In this document: one piece after another, positions 54,614 through 63,590 of the stretch
How positions within the stretch are numbered: the stretch's first letter is position 1
Layout: every line of letters begins with the position of its first letter
DNA from: Pelagicoccus sp. SDUM812002
GTDB lineage: Bacteria > Verrucomicrobiota > Verrucomicrobiia > Opitutales > Opitutaceae
DNA: 64,000 bases
Direction: 5' to 3'
NCBI RefSeq assembly: GCF_031127835.1
Contig: NZ_JARXHX010000014.1
Span: 1 to 64,000, forward strand
Program-made: the position numbers and the translations under genes
The notes under the pieces: generated by a model
The model's database searches: none
What the model was told of the DNA's origin: nothing
What the model saw: the letters and a program-made list of their open reading frames with translations, nothing else

Positions 54614-55383
54614 TTACAAGAGAGCTCCGGCGATGGGGGCGACGACGTACACCGTGAGCCCAGCCGTGCCCGTTAAGCTCGAAAGGGAGGCTGCACCAGC
54701 CCGCAAGGCTGGTAGAAGAGACGTGGGGCAAGGTCTCGGGCGGGATTGAAACCACCCATGGAAGGCGGAGCGAGGAGGGAAATTAGGACGGTGAGAGTGG
54801 CGCCGATCGCGAAGGGAGCGTAGCGGGGAAGTATGGCGCTGTTCTTAGGATCGGTGAACCCGAAGACCGCAAAGGCGAGTAAGGCGGTCCCGACGAATTC
54901 GGCGAACCATGCCTGCGTAGTGGTGATGTGGAGACGAACTGTCTCAATGAGTGGCGCTCCTGCGGGATTAGGATAGATTTCGCCGAAGATCATTGCTCTT
55001 GCTTCGCTGCCTGCCGCTCCGCGCAGGATACCATTGTTGGTTTCGAAGAGGGCAATGCCGCCATTAAACAATCCATAGAGAGTAGCGGCGGCGAGGAAGG
55101 CTCCTATGAATTGGGCGGCTAGGTAGAGGGGAACGCGTCGCCAAGGGAAGTCGCGTACGGTTGCGAATGCGAGTGTGATGGCGGGGTTGATGTGGGCGCC
55201 GCTGGCAGCGCCGGTGAGGAGGATGGCGACGCAAACGCCGAAGCTCCAAACGATGGCAACTTGGAAGAGTCCCACTTGGGCGCCCATGGCGACAGCTGCG
55301 GCCACGCTTCCGCATCCAAAAAATACGAGGAGAAATGTGCCGACGAGTTCGCCGATGAAGGCGGTACTCGTTTTAGGGGACAT
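54614..55383 (-). pseudogene. Aquaporin/glycerol-facilitator gene with a frameshifted C-terminus
   Basis: From the ATG at 55383 the protein is a normal MIP channel: first half SGAHINPAITLAFATVRDF (NPA box) and second half GGFNPARDLAPRLF (NPAR). After that the frame ends in YQPCGLVQPPFRA and a stop at 54673. The expected last membrane segment is found in two other frames: LAGWCSLPFELNGHGW next, then TVYVVAPIAGALL with a TAA at 54614-54616. So two small frameshifts (near 54705 and 54650) have removed the sixth helix. A 236-aa product with both NPA boxes would still be made but is probably unstable. In a functional state it would conduct water or glycerol. Confidence 0.8.
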
Positions 55384-55492
55384 CTTTAGGAGGAGGAATG
55401 AAGGTATGGTTTTCTATTGTTGGATTGCCTTGGAGTACAGGGGATTGCAACGATGTCGATAGTTGGAATGTTAAATTTGCCAACCCAGCCGC

Positions 55493-58450
55493 ATGCTTCC
55501 CACCGATCCAAATTCCCCGCAACTGATCCCTAGCTGGATTTTCGAGCAGGATTTTCTCGTATTCCTTTCGTTTTTTGGGTGGATGTTGGTCGGCTTGTTG
55601 GCTCTATCCAAGCCATTGTCGAAGAATGGCGGCGTGCGGTTGCCGTGGTTGTGGATCGGCTTCTACGCCTTTTCGCAGGCGGTGTCCGACTTTTTGAGGA
55701 CGCTCTCCTTTTCGGACGAGTTTTTCCGAACCTTCAACCTGGAGGTAGGCTTCGAAATGCTCGGATACGGGCTGCTGGTGGAAATCGCGATTCGCTACGC
55801 GAAGAAGGACGAGGGGCGAAACCTCTTTCCGTATTCGGCCTTAGGCGGCTTGTTTCTGGGTCTTTCGATCGAGATCGGAGACTTGCTCTATACGTTAGTG
55901 GTATCGCTCTTGGTCTCGGCGGGAGCCGTTTTTTGGGCGTGCCGCGTTTTCGCTCGCGCAGCCAAGGAAGAAGGACGCCGGGAACTCTATGTGATCGTGG
56001 CGGGGCTAGTCTTGCTTTTCCCCACATGGCTCTTGGCCCCGGGACGCTTGGACGTGGTGCTTCCATTGGAAACGGTTTCGTATGAAGATTTTCCATACTA
56101 TGGATTCGATTTGCTGCTGTTGAGAATCGTTGCCGGGTGGACGATCTTGGCGGGGTTTTGGTACTACCGCTTACAACGCCGCATCGAGGATGTGGCGCCG
56201 CAGATTGCCTCCCAACTCCGACTTTGGGGGCATCGGGTTTTACCAGTCGCCTTGACGCTTGTCGTAGGTGCCAGCTTCTTGGTAACTAGCTGGAACGGCC
56301 AGCGTATGAAGAGTCGCATGTCGCAGGACTACCTGTCGCGAGTGCAGACGGCGGCGGTGCCGATGGACGTGGCGGAGATCGGCGCGTTTGACGAAATCAT
56401 TGAAGAGGGGCGCCGATTGGAGGGTGCGATAGCGGGACAGTTTTTGGGGATAAAGCGCGTAGGTTCGGACGTGCGAAGCGTGTACTTGTGGAATGGGGAT
56501 GGGGAGCTCATTCGCACCGCGGCGTTCGAGACGGAGCAAAGCGAGCAGCCGTTCCTAGCTAAAACGCATGTGAACTTGGCGGCGATAAGTGGATATGTAT
56601 CCGGTGAAGCGTTTCTGGCGGGCCCTTTTTCGATTGGCGGAAAGTCGCTCATGCACCTGAGTGCACCTATCCGCGAAAGGACATCGGGCGAAATCGCTTA
56701 CTGGCTCGGAATTGACGTTTCAGGGGCGTCGTGGTTTCGCAACGTATCACTTTCTCGACTACAGACGATTATCATAGCCGGCTTGGTCATGGCTTTGGTA
56801 ATCTTTTTCCTGTATTATCAAATCGAGCACGAGAGCGAGTCGGACTTGATATTAGCCAAGGAACGCGCGGAAGCGGGCGATCGGGCTAAGAGCGAGTTCC
56901 TAGCAGTGATCAGCCACGAGATCCGCACGCCGTTGCAGAGCGTGCTTGGATACAGCGACCTTTTGAAAAGTACGCGTTTGGACGACAAGCAGCGGGCATG
57001 TTTGGATACGATTCAATCCGAAGGGAAGATCCTCTTGCGCATCGTGCAGGATATCCTGGACTTCAGTAATCTGCGCAAAGCCAACTTCCAATTGGAATAC
57101 GGTCCTGTGTACTTGCGCCACTTGATCGAAGAGACTTTTCGTACCATCAAGCCGATGGCGGATCGAAAAGGACTGAAGGCTCACCTCGTAATAATGAGTG
57201 AAGTACCGGAGCTGGTGCAGGCGGACGGGGTGCGGTTGAGGCAAGTGTTGCTGAACCTTTTTGGCAATTCGGTGAAATACACGGAAGAAGGGGAAGTCTT
57301 CTTGAAGGCCTTCGTCGGTGGGGATTCGGATAGCGAAGCCCTTCCTTTAAATTTTGAGATTTTGGATACAGGGGTGGGTATCAAGCAGGAAGATCTGATC
57401 CGACTTTTTGAACCGTTTATCCAATTGGAACACTCCAGCAAGTTTCCGCGTGAGGGAGCGGGACTTGGACTTGCGATTGTAAACCGTATCGTCGAACTGA
57501 TGGGCGGGCATATAAACGTACAGAGCGAAGTCGGGAAGGGATCTCGCTTCACAGCGTCGTTCGATTTCGATGTGCTTGAAGTAGAGGAGTCGAAAGAGGA
57601 CCTATTTTTGTCTGATAGTCAGGATGAGGAAGACTCGCTTCCTATGGGGCAGTTGTATCCGCTCAAGATTCTGGTCGTGGACGACAACCCGATGGTGAGG
57701 CGTCTGATCCTCCAATACCTCGAGGCTCTTGGCTACGAAGCGGACGAATTCGACGGCGGGCAAGCTGCAGCAGATCATGGTTTGGAATATGACGTATTGA
57801 TCATGGACCTACGAATGCCGGTTATGGATGGTCCGACCGCTGCGAGCAGAATTCGCGAAAAAGGTGTGGCTGCGGATCGTCCGTGGATTGTTGCGGTTTC
57901 GGCCTCCTTGCAGGAGGATGAGGTGAAGCGGGCCCGCGACGCGGGAGTGAACGATTTTCTGGGAAAACCGTTTTATGCGGGGCAACTCGGTGAAAGAATA
58001 GAGGCGATTCCTTGGATCGAGGAAAAACGGTTAGATCCTGCTTCAATCGTGGCAGAAGAGGAAGTTGTTGCGGAGCCGGAGCATGTGCCGCTGTTTATTG
58101 GTCCTGCCGTCGTGGAGGAGCCAGAGGAGGAAGTCGTAGCTGAACCTGTAGCGCCGAGAACGGTATTTGGCGGAATCGATAGCTATCCTGAAGAAGCGGT
58201 GAAAGCCGCAATCGCTGAAGTGTATTCAAAGCTCGGTGACATGGAGGCAGGTGCTGCGGAAGGTGACTGGTTTATGGTCAAGGAAGATGCCCACTACCTT
58301 GCCAATACTGCGATGGCGTTGGGAATCGACCAACTGTATCTTGATTCCAAGGACGTCGAGAATGCCGCCCTTGTGGAAGATGGGGAGAAAGTGAAGAAGG
58401 GGTTGGTCGAGCTGAAGTTGAACTTCGAGGCCTGGGAGAGCGAAGAGTAG
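55493..58450 (+). CDS. Hybrid sensor histidine kinase with receiver and degenerate HPt end
   Basis: 985 aa. The N-terminal part has about seven membrane segments (residues 20-245), then an eighth near 250-270 (VLPVALTLVVGASFLV). A periplasmic sensor of about 165 residues follows (NGQRMKSRMSQDYLSRVQTA on) up to a ninth segment (IIIAGLVMALVIFFLYY). The H-box FLAVISHEIRTPLQSVLGY has His475, with N-box LLNLFGNSVKYT, G1 DTGVGI and G2 GAGLGLAIV. The receiver (about 720-840) has VVDDNP, phospho-acceptor Asp772 (LIMDLRMPVMDG) and FLGKPFY. After a Glu/Val/Pro-rich linker comes an HPt-like bundle with His934 in VKEDAHYLANTAMALGIDQL. It lacks the usual Lys-Gly after AHxL. Full phosphorelay in one chain is likely; the ligand is unknown. 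Confidence 0.93.
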   Translation: MLPTDPNSPQLIPSWIFEQDFLVFLSFFGWMLVGLLALSKPLSKNGGVRLPWLWIGFYAFSQAVSDFLRTLSFSDEFFRTFNLEVGFEMLGYGLLVEIAIRYAKKDEGRNLFPYSALGGLFLGLSIEIGDLLYTLVVSLLVSAGAVFWACRVFARAAKEEGRRELYVIVAGLVLLFPTWLLAPGRLDVVLPLETVSYEDFPYYGFDLLLLRIVAGWTILAGFWYYRLQRRIEDVAPQIASQLRLWGHRVLPVALTLVVGASFLVTSWNGQRMKSRMSQDYLSRVQTAAVPMDVAEIGAFDEIIEEGRRLEGAIAGQFLGIKRVGSDVRSVYLWNGDGELIRTAAFETEQSEQPFLAKTHVNLAAISGYVSGEAFLAGPFSIGGKSLMHLSAPIRERTSGEIAYWLGIDVSGASWFRNVSLSRLQTIIIAGLVMALVIFFLYYQIEHESESDLILAKERAEAGDRAKSEFLAVISHEIRTPLQSVLGYSDLLKSTRLDDKQRACLDTIQSEGKILLRIVQDILDFSNLRKANFQLEYGPVYLRHLIEETFRTIKPMADRKGLKAHLVIMSEVPELVQADGVRLRQVLLNLFGNSVKYTEEGEVFLKAFVGGDSDSEALPLNFEILDTGVGIKQEDLIRLFEPFIQLEHSSKFPREGAGLGLAIVNRIVELMGGHINVQSEVGKGSRFTASFDFDVLEVEESKEDLFLSDSQDEEDSLPMGQLYPLKILVVDDNPMVRRLILQYLEALGYEADEFDGGQAAADHGLEYDVLIMDLRMPVMDGPTAASRIREKGVAADRPWIVAVSASLQEDEVKRARDAGVNDFLGKPFYAGQLGERIEAIPWIEEKRLDPASIVAEEEVVAEPEHVPLFIGPAVVEEPEEEVVAEPVAPRTVFGGIDSYPEEAVKAAIAEVYSKLGDMEAGAAEGDWFMVKEDAHYLANTAMALGIDQLYLDSKDVENAALVEDGEKVKKGLVELKLNFEAWESEE

Positions 58451-58473
58451 AGAGAGCTTGGCTCAGGATGCAC

Positions 58474-58493
58474 GGACGGGTTGGAAACCGTCC
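58474..58493. repeat. Hairpin between convergent genes
   Basis: GGACGG (58474-58479) and CCGTCC (58488-58493) pair around an 8-nt loop, between the ends of the histidine kinase and mogA genes. No T run follows on either strand, so it is at best a weak bidirectional terminator or a small REP-like unit. Confidence 0.4.
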
Positions 58494-58498
58494 CTCCG

Positions 58499-59038
58499 TT
58501 AGGCACCCTTCGGACGGAAGGCTTTCATGTTGGCTCCGTTGGTTTCGAAGCGAGCGCCGCCGATGAGGTCAATGCAATAGGGGATAGCAGGGAAGACCGC
58601 TTCCAGGTTTTCTCGGATGGCTTTGGGCTTTCCGGGAAGGTTGACAATGAGACATGACCCGCGAGTGCCGGCTGTTTGGCGAGAGAGAATTGCGGTGGGT
58701 ACGTACTTGAGCGACGCGGAGCGCATGAGCTCGCCGAAGCCGGGCAACATGCGGTCGCAGACGGCTTCGGTGGCTTCGGGGGTGATGTCGCGGGGAGCGG
58801 GGCCGGTACCTCCGGTAGTGACGATGAGACTACAGCCTTCCTCGTCGGAAAACTTCTTTAGGGTGGCCTGTATCTGGTCTTGCTCGTCGGGCACGACGGC
58901 GTAGGAGACCTCGAACTCGGTCGTGAGCCATTCCTTGAGGAGCTCCAGACAGGCTTTGCCAGGAATGTCTTCGTAGATGCCTTTGGAGGCACGGTCGGAG
59001 ATATTGATGACGCCGATACGTGGAGAGGGTTGTGTCAT
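58499..59038 (-). CDS. mogA: Molybdopterin adenylyltransferase
   Basis: 179 aa, the usual length for MogA. It begins RIGVINISDRASKGIYEDIP, has the phosphate-binding loop LIVTTGGTGPAPRDITPEAT, and ends SCLIVNLPGKPKAIRENLEA, then AIPYCIDLIGG. All are diagnostic of MogA/MoaB-type enzymes, which attach AMP to molybdopterin before molybdenum insertion. The SDRASKG-x-YED form favours MogA over MoaB. It lies 46 bp upstream of the stop-side of nothing else molybdenum-related: the next gene in its direction is the hybrid kinase end, and the RND permease gene lies just behind its start in the same orientation, so it may be the last gene of that transcript. Confidence 0.92.
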   Translation of the reverse strand: MTQPSPRIGVINISDRASKGIYEDIPGKACLELLKEWLTTEFEVSYAVVPDEQDQIQATLKKFSDEEGCSLIVTTGGTGPAPRDITPEATEAVCDRMLPGFGELMRSASLKYVPTAILSRQTAGTRGSCLIVNLPGKPKAIRENLEAVFPAIPYCIDLIGGARFETNGANMKAFRPKGA

Positions 59039-59084
59039 TGCTCTTGGTTTGCTCGTAGAATGCGCAGAAAGGTTTGGATGAGGT

Positions 59085-62000
59085 TTAATCTCGTTTTAGT
59101 CGGAAGCGTCTCTTGATGTTGTCTTCGCAGGCGAGTAGTGACGGTGTCAATACGAGCGTGAGAATGGTCGCGAAGGCGAGACCGAAGGCGACGGAGGTGG
59201 CGAGTTGACTCCACCATTGGGTAGAGGGAGCGCCGATGGCGACGTGTGGTGTGAAGAAGTCGAGGTTGATGCCAAAGACCATGGGTATGAGTCCAAGGAT
59301 TGTGGTCACTGTCGTTAGCAAAACGGGGCGAAGACGTTGAGCTGCGGTGAGCAGCGCGGCGTCATAGGAGTCCATGTTTTTGCGATGCGTGTTGAAGGTA
59401 TCGATGAGGACGATATTGTTGTTAACGACGATGCCGGCGAGGGCGATGACGCCGATACCGTTCATGACGATGCCGAAAGCTTGGTCCATAACAAGCAGTC
59501 CGATGAATACGCCGAAGGTGGAGAAGAGCACCGCGGTGAGGATGAGCATGGACTGGTAGATGCTGTTGAATTGGGTGATGAGGATGATGGCGATGGCAAA
59601 GACTGCTACGAGGAAGGCCTTGCCGAGGAAGGCTTCGGCTTCCTTTTGCTCTTCGTCTTCCCCTCGGTAATCGATTTTCACTCGTGTGAAATCGATTCCG
59701 GAAGTGGGCAACCAATCGCGGAGTTGCTCGAAGATGGCTGCGGGTTGCACGCCTTCTTCAACCTCGGCCGCTACGGTGTAGACGCGGCGTTGCTCGACGC
59801 GATTGATGGATTGAACACGGGGAGCGGGGCGCTGCGTTATAAAATTGGATACGGGTGCGAGTCCGGCTTCGGTGACTATTTTGAGGTTGGCGACCTGATC
59901 GAGGTTTCGTTCGTCGAAGGGATAACGAGCTCGGATTTCGACTTCGTCATCAGCGTCGAAGGGGCGGTATTCGCCAATTTCGACCCCGTTGGTGAGCATT
60001 TGTATTTCGTTTCCTATTACAGTGATGTCTGCCCCGTAGCGAGCGGCTTCGGTGCGGTCGACTTCGATTTCCCACTCGAATCCTTCCACGCCTCGGGTGT
60101 CGGCTATATCGATAAGACCTTCGGTGGCTTCGAACTTTTCGACGATTATCTGGGTGGCCTTATTGAGAGCGTCCGGAAAGGCGGAGCTGATTTGCAGCTG
60201 GACGGGTTTGCCGACAGCGGGACCAGCGTCGGGCTTGGCGAATTCGATATGAATGCCGGCGAGGTCGGCGGTGCGTTCCCGAATGGTGTCGAAAATCTGG
60301 TTGGCGGTGGGGCGGCTTTCCCAGTGGGTGAATTCGAACTGGATGACCCCGACGGTGTCCTCAGGCACGTTTTGGGCGCGGAGTTCGGGATCGGCTCGGG
60401 AGTAGAGGAACTTGATGCCGTCGATATTGTGGATACGGCTTTCGACTTGGCGTACGAGTAGGTCCGCTTCGTCTACGGAAAGGTTTCCGCGGGCGCGGAT
60501 GTTCATGCTGGCGAATTCTGGCTCGACGTCGGGAAAGAACTCGATGCCGTGGCCAAATTTGGCGTAGGTCGCGATAACGCCGACGAAGAGCACGATGAGG
60601 GCGACCAATTGCAGAACAGGGTGGCGAATGACTTTGTTCAGGAAGCGCGCGTAACTTCCGGTGAAGCCTTTTATTTTGGTGACGTCTGCGTGCTTGGCGC
60701 CGTCGAGAGCATCTAGGGCATCGTTGTCCGAATTGTTGGCCTTGCCAAAGATCGCACCGAGCGCGGGCACAAATATGAGGGCCATAGCCAAGGAAGCGGT
60801 TAGGGTGGCGATCAAGGTGATTGGCAGGTATTTCATGAATTCGCCAACCATGCCGGGCCAGAAGAGGAGGGGGGCGAAGGCGGCCAAGGTGGTTAAGGTG
60901 GAGGCGATAATGGGGAGTGCCATCCGCTTGGAGGCTTCCGCGTAAGCAGCGCCTTTGGGCATGCCTTCGGCCATTTTCCGGTCGGCGAATTCGGTGACGA
61001 CGATGGCTCCGTCGACGAGCATGCCCACTGCCATGATAAGTGAGAAGAGGACCACGATGTTAACTGTGAATCCTATGGCATAGAGGAAGAGTACGCCCGC
61101 GAGAAAGGAACCGGGGATGGCAATACCTACTAGTAGGGCCGAGCGAACGCCGAGAGCGATGATGACCACCACCATGACGAGTACGATCGCTGAGATGACG
61201 TTGTTTTGCAGGTCGAGCAGCATATCGCGGATGCCAGTCGATTTGTCCTGCGAGTAGGTGACGGAGAGATTGTCGGGCCAAAGCGGCCGCGTGCTTTCGA
61301 CGAGTTCCTTCACGGCGGCGATGGTATCGAGCACGTTTTCGCCGGAGCGCTTGGAGACTTCAATGCCGATGGCTGGTTCGCCATTGAGGCGGGCGTAAGC
61401 AGAGCGGTCCTTAAAAGTGCGTCGCACGGTGGCGACGTCGGCGAGACGCAGGACTTTGTCGCCGTCGCGCTTGACCGGGATGTCCATGACCTCTTGGGCG
61501 GACTTGAAGAGACCGGGGACTTTGACGGCAAAGCGGCCGTCGCCTTTGTCCATGTTGCCTGCGGCTACGATCTTGTTGTTGCGGGAGATGAAGGTGATTA
61601 TCTCGCCCTGGGAGAGGTTGTAGGAGCGCAGCACGGTCGGGTCGATAATGACCTCTACCACTTCCTCGCGGTCACCGATGACGCGGGCTTCGAGGACTTG
61701 GCTGATGCCTTCGATCTCGTCGCCGAGGTCCTTGGCAATCTTGGTCAGGGCGCGTTCTGGGACTTCGCCGGAAAGCGTGATGACGATGACGGGGAATTGC
61801 GAGAGGTTGATCTCATGCACGGTCGGCTCCTCGGCGGCCTGGGGAAGCTCGGCTCCGGCGAGGTCGACTTTTTCGCGAACATCGGCGAGGGCGGCGTCGG
61901 GATCGAATCCGGCGTTGAACTCGAGGGTGACGGAGGCGGAGTTTTGCGAGGCGTTGGAAGTCATCTCCTTCACGCCTTCCACGCTGGAGAGTTCCTGCTC

Positions 62001-62195
62001 CATGGGGCGCACGAGAAGGCGCTCGGCGTCCTCGGGCGAGATGCCTTCCATGTACATAGAGACGTAGATGGTCGGGATGGTGATGTCCGGATCCGATTCC
62101 TTAGGAATCTGGATGTAGGCGAACATGCCTGCGGCGAGGATGAAGAAAAGCGCGAGGTTGACCGTGCGCTTACGGCTGAGAATGAGTTCGATCAC
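59085..62195 (-). CDS. RND efflux permease (AcrB/HAE1-like)
   Basis: 1036 aa, typical for the hydrophobe/amphiphile RND family. The first membrane segment is RTVNLALFFILAAGMFAYIQ. The porter-domain entry is ITIPTIYVSMYMEGISPEDA, and the TM4 motif is LIMAVGMLVDGAIVVTEFADR, with the proton-relay Asp. The central TM block runs from VLQLVALIVLFVGVIATYAK, and the second half has GIVMNGIGVIALAGIVVNNN then FGLAFATILTLVLTPSLL. Twelve membrane segments and two periplasmic loops are evident. It exports toxic compounds in exchange for protons, with the adaptor protein encoded 100 bp upstream. No outer-membrane TolC-like gene is in the window. Confidence 0.95.
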   Translation of the reverse strand: MIELILSRKRTVNLALFFILAAGMFAYIQIPKESDPDITIPTIYVSMYMEGISPEDAERLLVRPMEQELSSVEGVKEMTSNASQNSASVTLEFNAGFDPDAALADVREKVDLAGAELPQAAEEPTVHEINLSQFPVIVITLSGEVPERALTKIAKDLGDEIEGISQVLEARVIGDREEVVEVIIDPTVLRSYNLSQGEIITFISRNNKIVAAGNMDKGDGRFAVKVPGLFKSAQEVMDIPVKRDGDKVLRLADVATVRRTFKDRSAYARLNGEPAIGIEVSKRSGENVLDTIAAVKELVESTRPLWPDNLSVTYSQDKSTGIRDMLLDLQNNVISAIVLVMVVVIIALGVRSALLVGIAIPGSFLAGVLFLYAIGFTVNIVVLFSLIMAVGMLVDGAIVVTEFADRKMAEGMPKGAAYAEASKRMALPIIASTLTTLAAFAPLLFWPGMVGEFMKYLPITLIATLTASLAMALIFVPALGAIFGKANNSDNDALDALDGAKHADVTKIKGFTGSYARFLNKVIRHPVLQLVALIVLFVGVIATYAKFGHGIEFFPDVEPEFASMNIRARGNLSVDEADLLVRQVESRIHNIDGIKFLYSRADPELRAQNVPEDTVGVIQFEFTHWESRPTANQIFDTIRERTADLAGIHIEFAKPDAGPAVGKPVQLQISSAFPDALNKATQIIVEKFEATEGLIDIADTRGVEGFEWEIEVDRTEAARYGADITVIGNEIQMLTNGVEIGEYRPFDADDEVEIRARYPFDERNLDQVANLKIVTEAGLAPVSNFITQRPAPRVQSINRVEQRRVYTVAAEVEEGVQPAAIFEQLRDWLPTSGIDFTRVKIDYRGEDEEQKEAEAFLGKAFLVAVFAIAIILITQFNSIYQSMLILTAVLFSTFGVFIGLLVMDQAFGIVMNGIGVIALAGIVVNNNIVLIDTFNTHRKNMDSYDAALLTAAQRLRPVLLTTVTTILGLIPMVFGINLDFFTPHVAIGAPSTQWWSQLATSVAFGLAFATILTLVLTPSLLACEDNIKRRFRLKRD

Positions 62196-62295
62196 TTTTT
62201 GTAGGTGATTGGGTGCTGGATCCTAGATGCTAGGGAGTTGGAGGGAGAGGGTGTTGGGGAATCGCGGTACATGGCCGCTTCCTACCGAGCCAGGA

Positions 62296-63381
62296 TTACT
62301 GGATGCTGCTTTCTTCGACGGCGTTGACGGTGGCGCCGGGGACGACAAAACCTTGGCCCACAGTGATGAGCTTTACTTTCTCGGGAAGGCCGCTGACCCA
62401 GACCCCGTCGTCGGCAGTACCGATGATCTTGGTCTTGTGGAAGCTTACCTCGTTTTCGTCGTCGATGGTTTTAAGTCCGAGCTCGCCGTCGGTGTCGGCA
62501 CTTAGGAATAGGATCGCTGGAGTGACCTTGTGGGCCATCTGGGTGGCTGTAGTGGCTACGATGTCGGCGGTCATGCCCGCTTCGAAGGATAGATTCGGGT
62601 TTTCAAATTCGAGCTCGACAGTGTAGGTGCGAACCGCGGAGTTTGCCGATTTGGAGAGGTATCGTATGTGTCCTTCCACCGTTTTGTCTCCGATCTTGGC
62701 GACAGCCGGGGAGTCGGCATTTATCTTTTGGATCTCCTGCTCGGTGGCCTCGGCGGTAACGATCATAGGATTGAGAGCGAGGAAATGGGCCATGGGGTCG
62801 CCGATCGCGACGAACTCGCCTTCCTCGACGAGACGATCATTGAAAACCCCGTCGTAGGGCGCGGAAACGACGGTGTGTTCGAGGGCGATTCGCGTGGCCG
62901 CCAAGGTGCTTTGAGCGTTTGCGAGCGCGGCGGCGGTCTCGGCGAGCCGGGTTTCTGATTGGTAGCCGCTTGAGCGGAGTTTTTGGGCTGCGTCGTATTC
63001 GAGCTGCCGCTGTTGGAGGACGGCTTCTGCGGCCTCGATTTGCTCGGGCAGGTTTTGCGGATCGATTTTGATGAGCGGATCTCCCGCTTTGACGGCGCTT
63101 CCTCGCTGTGCGACGATCTCGAGGATTTGCCCGCCGATTTCGGCTTTCAAGACGCTTTCTCGCGAGGCGAGCGTCTTGCCGCGAAGGGTTACCTTGGCGG
63201 CAAACTCCTGGGCGATCGAGTCGCGCACGCGCACGCTGGGAAGCGGCTTCTCGGTGGCTTCCACGGCTTGAACGGCCTCTGCTTTTTGGGCGGCTTCGTC
63301 GTTGGCGCCGATTGATCCGAACACCATCCAGGCGGTCAGAATAACTACGATAAGAGTAGCGATGGTAAGGTTGGTTTTCAT
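62296..63381 (-). CDS. RND efflux periplasmic adaptor (membrane fusion protein)
   Basis: 361 aa. One N-terminal membrane anchor (LTIATLIVVILTAWMVFGSI). The lipoyl-type half motifs are IGGQILEIVAQRGSAVKAGD and EHTVVSAPYDGVFNDRLVEE, around a coiled-coil hairpin (ILQQRQLEYDAAQKLRSSGY-like, through AAALANAQSTLAATRIALEH). Beta-barrel and membrane-proximal parts follow (NPMIVTAEATEQEIQ, VELEFENPNLSFEAGMTADI). It bridges the inner-membrane permease and an outer-membrane channel. It is the first gene of the operon, 100 bp before the permease; the wide gap could hold a second promoter, but none is obvious. A short 200-bp gap separates it from a divergent Minf_1886-family gene. Confidence 0.93.
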   Translation of the reverse strand: MKTNLTIATLIVVILTAWMVFGSIGANDEAAQKAEAVQAVEATEKPLPSVRVRDSIAQEFAAKVTLRGKTLASRESVLKAEIGGQILEIVAQRGSAVKAGDPLIKIDPQNLPEQIEAAEAVLQQRQLEYDAAQKLRSSGYQSETRLAETAAALANAQSTLAATRIALEHTVVSAPYDGVFNDRLVEEGEFVAIGDPMAHFLALNPMIVTAEATEQEIQKINADSPAVAKIGDKTVEGHIRYLSKSANSAVRTYTVELEFENPNLSFEAGMTADIVATTATQMAHKVTPAILFLSADTDGELGLKTIDDENEVSFHKTKIIGTADDGVWVSGLPEKVKLITVGQGFVVPGATVNAVEESSIQ

Positions 63382-63590
63382 CCTGTTTTTTAGGTCAAAG
63401 CGTGTTCAGAGGCATAGGGTTTGCCAGCCTAGGCCCCATTATACGCTCTTATATTTCGAATGGTTACGGAAAATGACTGCAGCTTGCACCGCTACAACTT
63501 TCTTTTTGAGAGATTGACAGTACAACCCCGTGCAAGTGGGGTTCTCTTTGCAAAAGTTGCCTCTAATTAAGGGAGCGCTATGTCACAGTA

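Noticed and set aside
54333-54755. Separate 140-aa minus-strand gene
   Set aside because: Part of it (LAGWCSLPFELNGHGW) is the displaced end of the aquaporin gene; the rest is antisense to the ROK gene.
58474-58493. Bidirectional intrinsic terminator
   Set aside because: The stem is only 6 bp and no T run follows on either strand.
61206-62204. Plus-strand ORF of 332 codons (and 59337-60461)
   Set aside because: Antisense shadows of the RND permease; composition is typical of reversed GC-rich coding sequence.
63514-63519. TTGACA as a -35 box for the Minf_1886-family gene
   Set aside because: No acceptable -10 box at 16-18 bp; the following sequence is a GC hairpin (AACCCC/GGGGTT).
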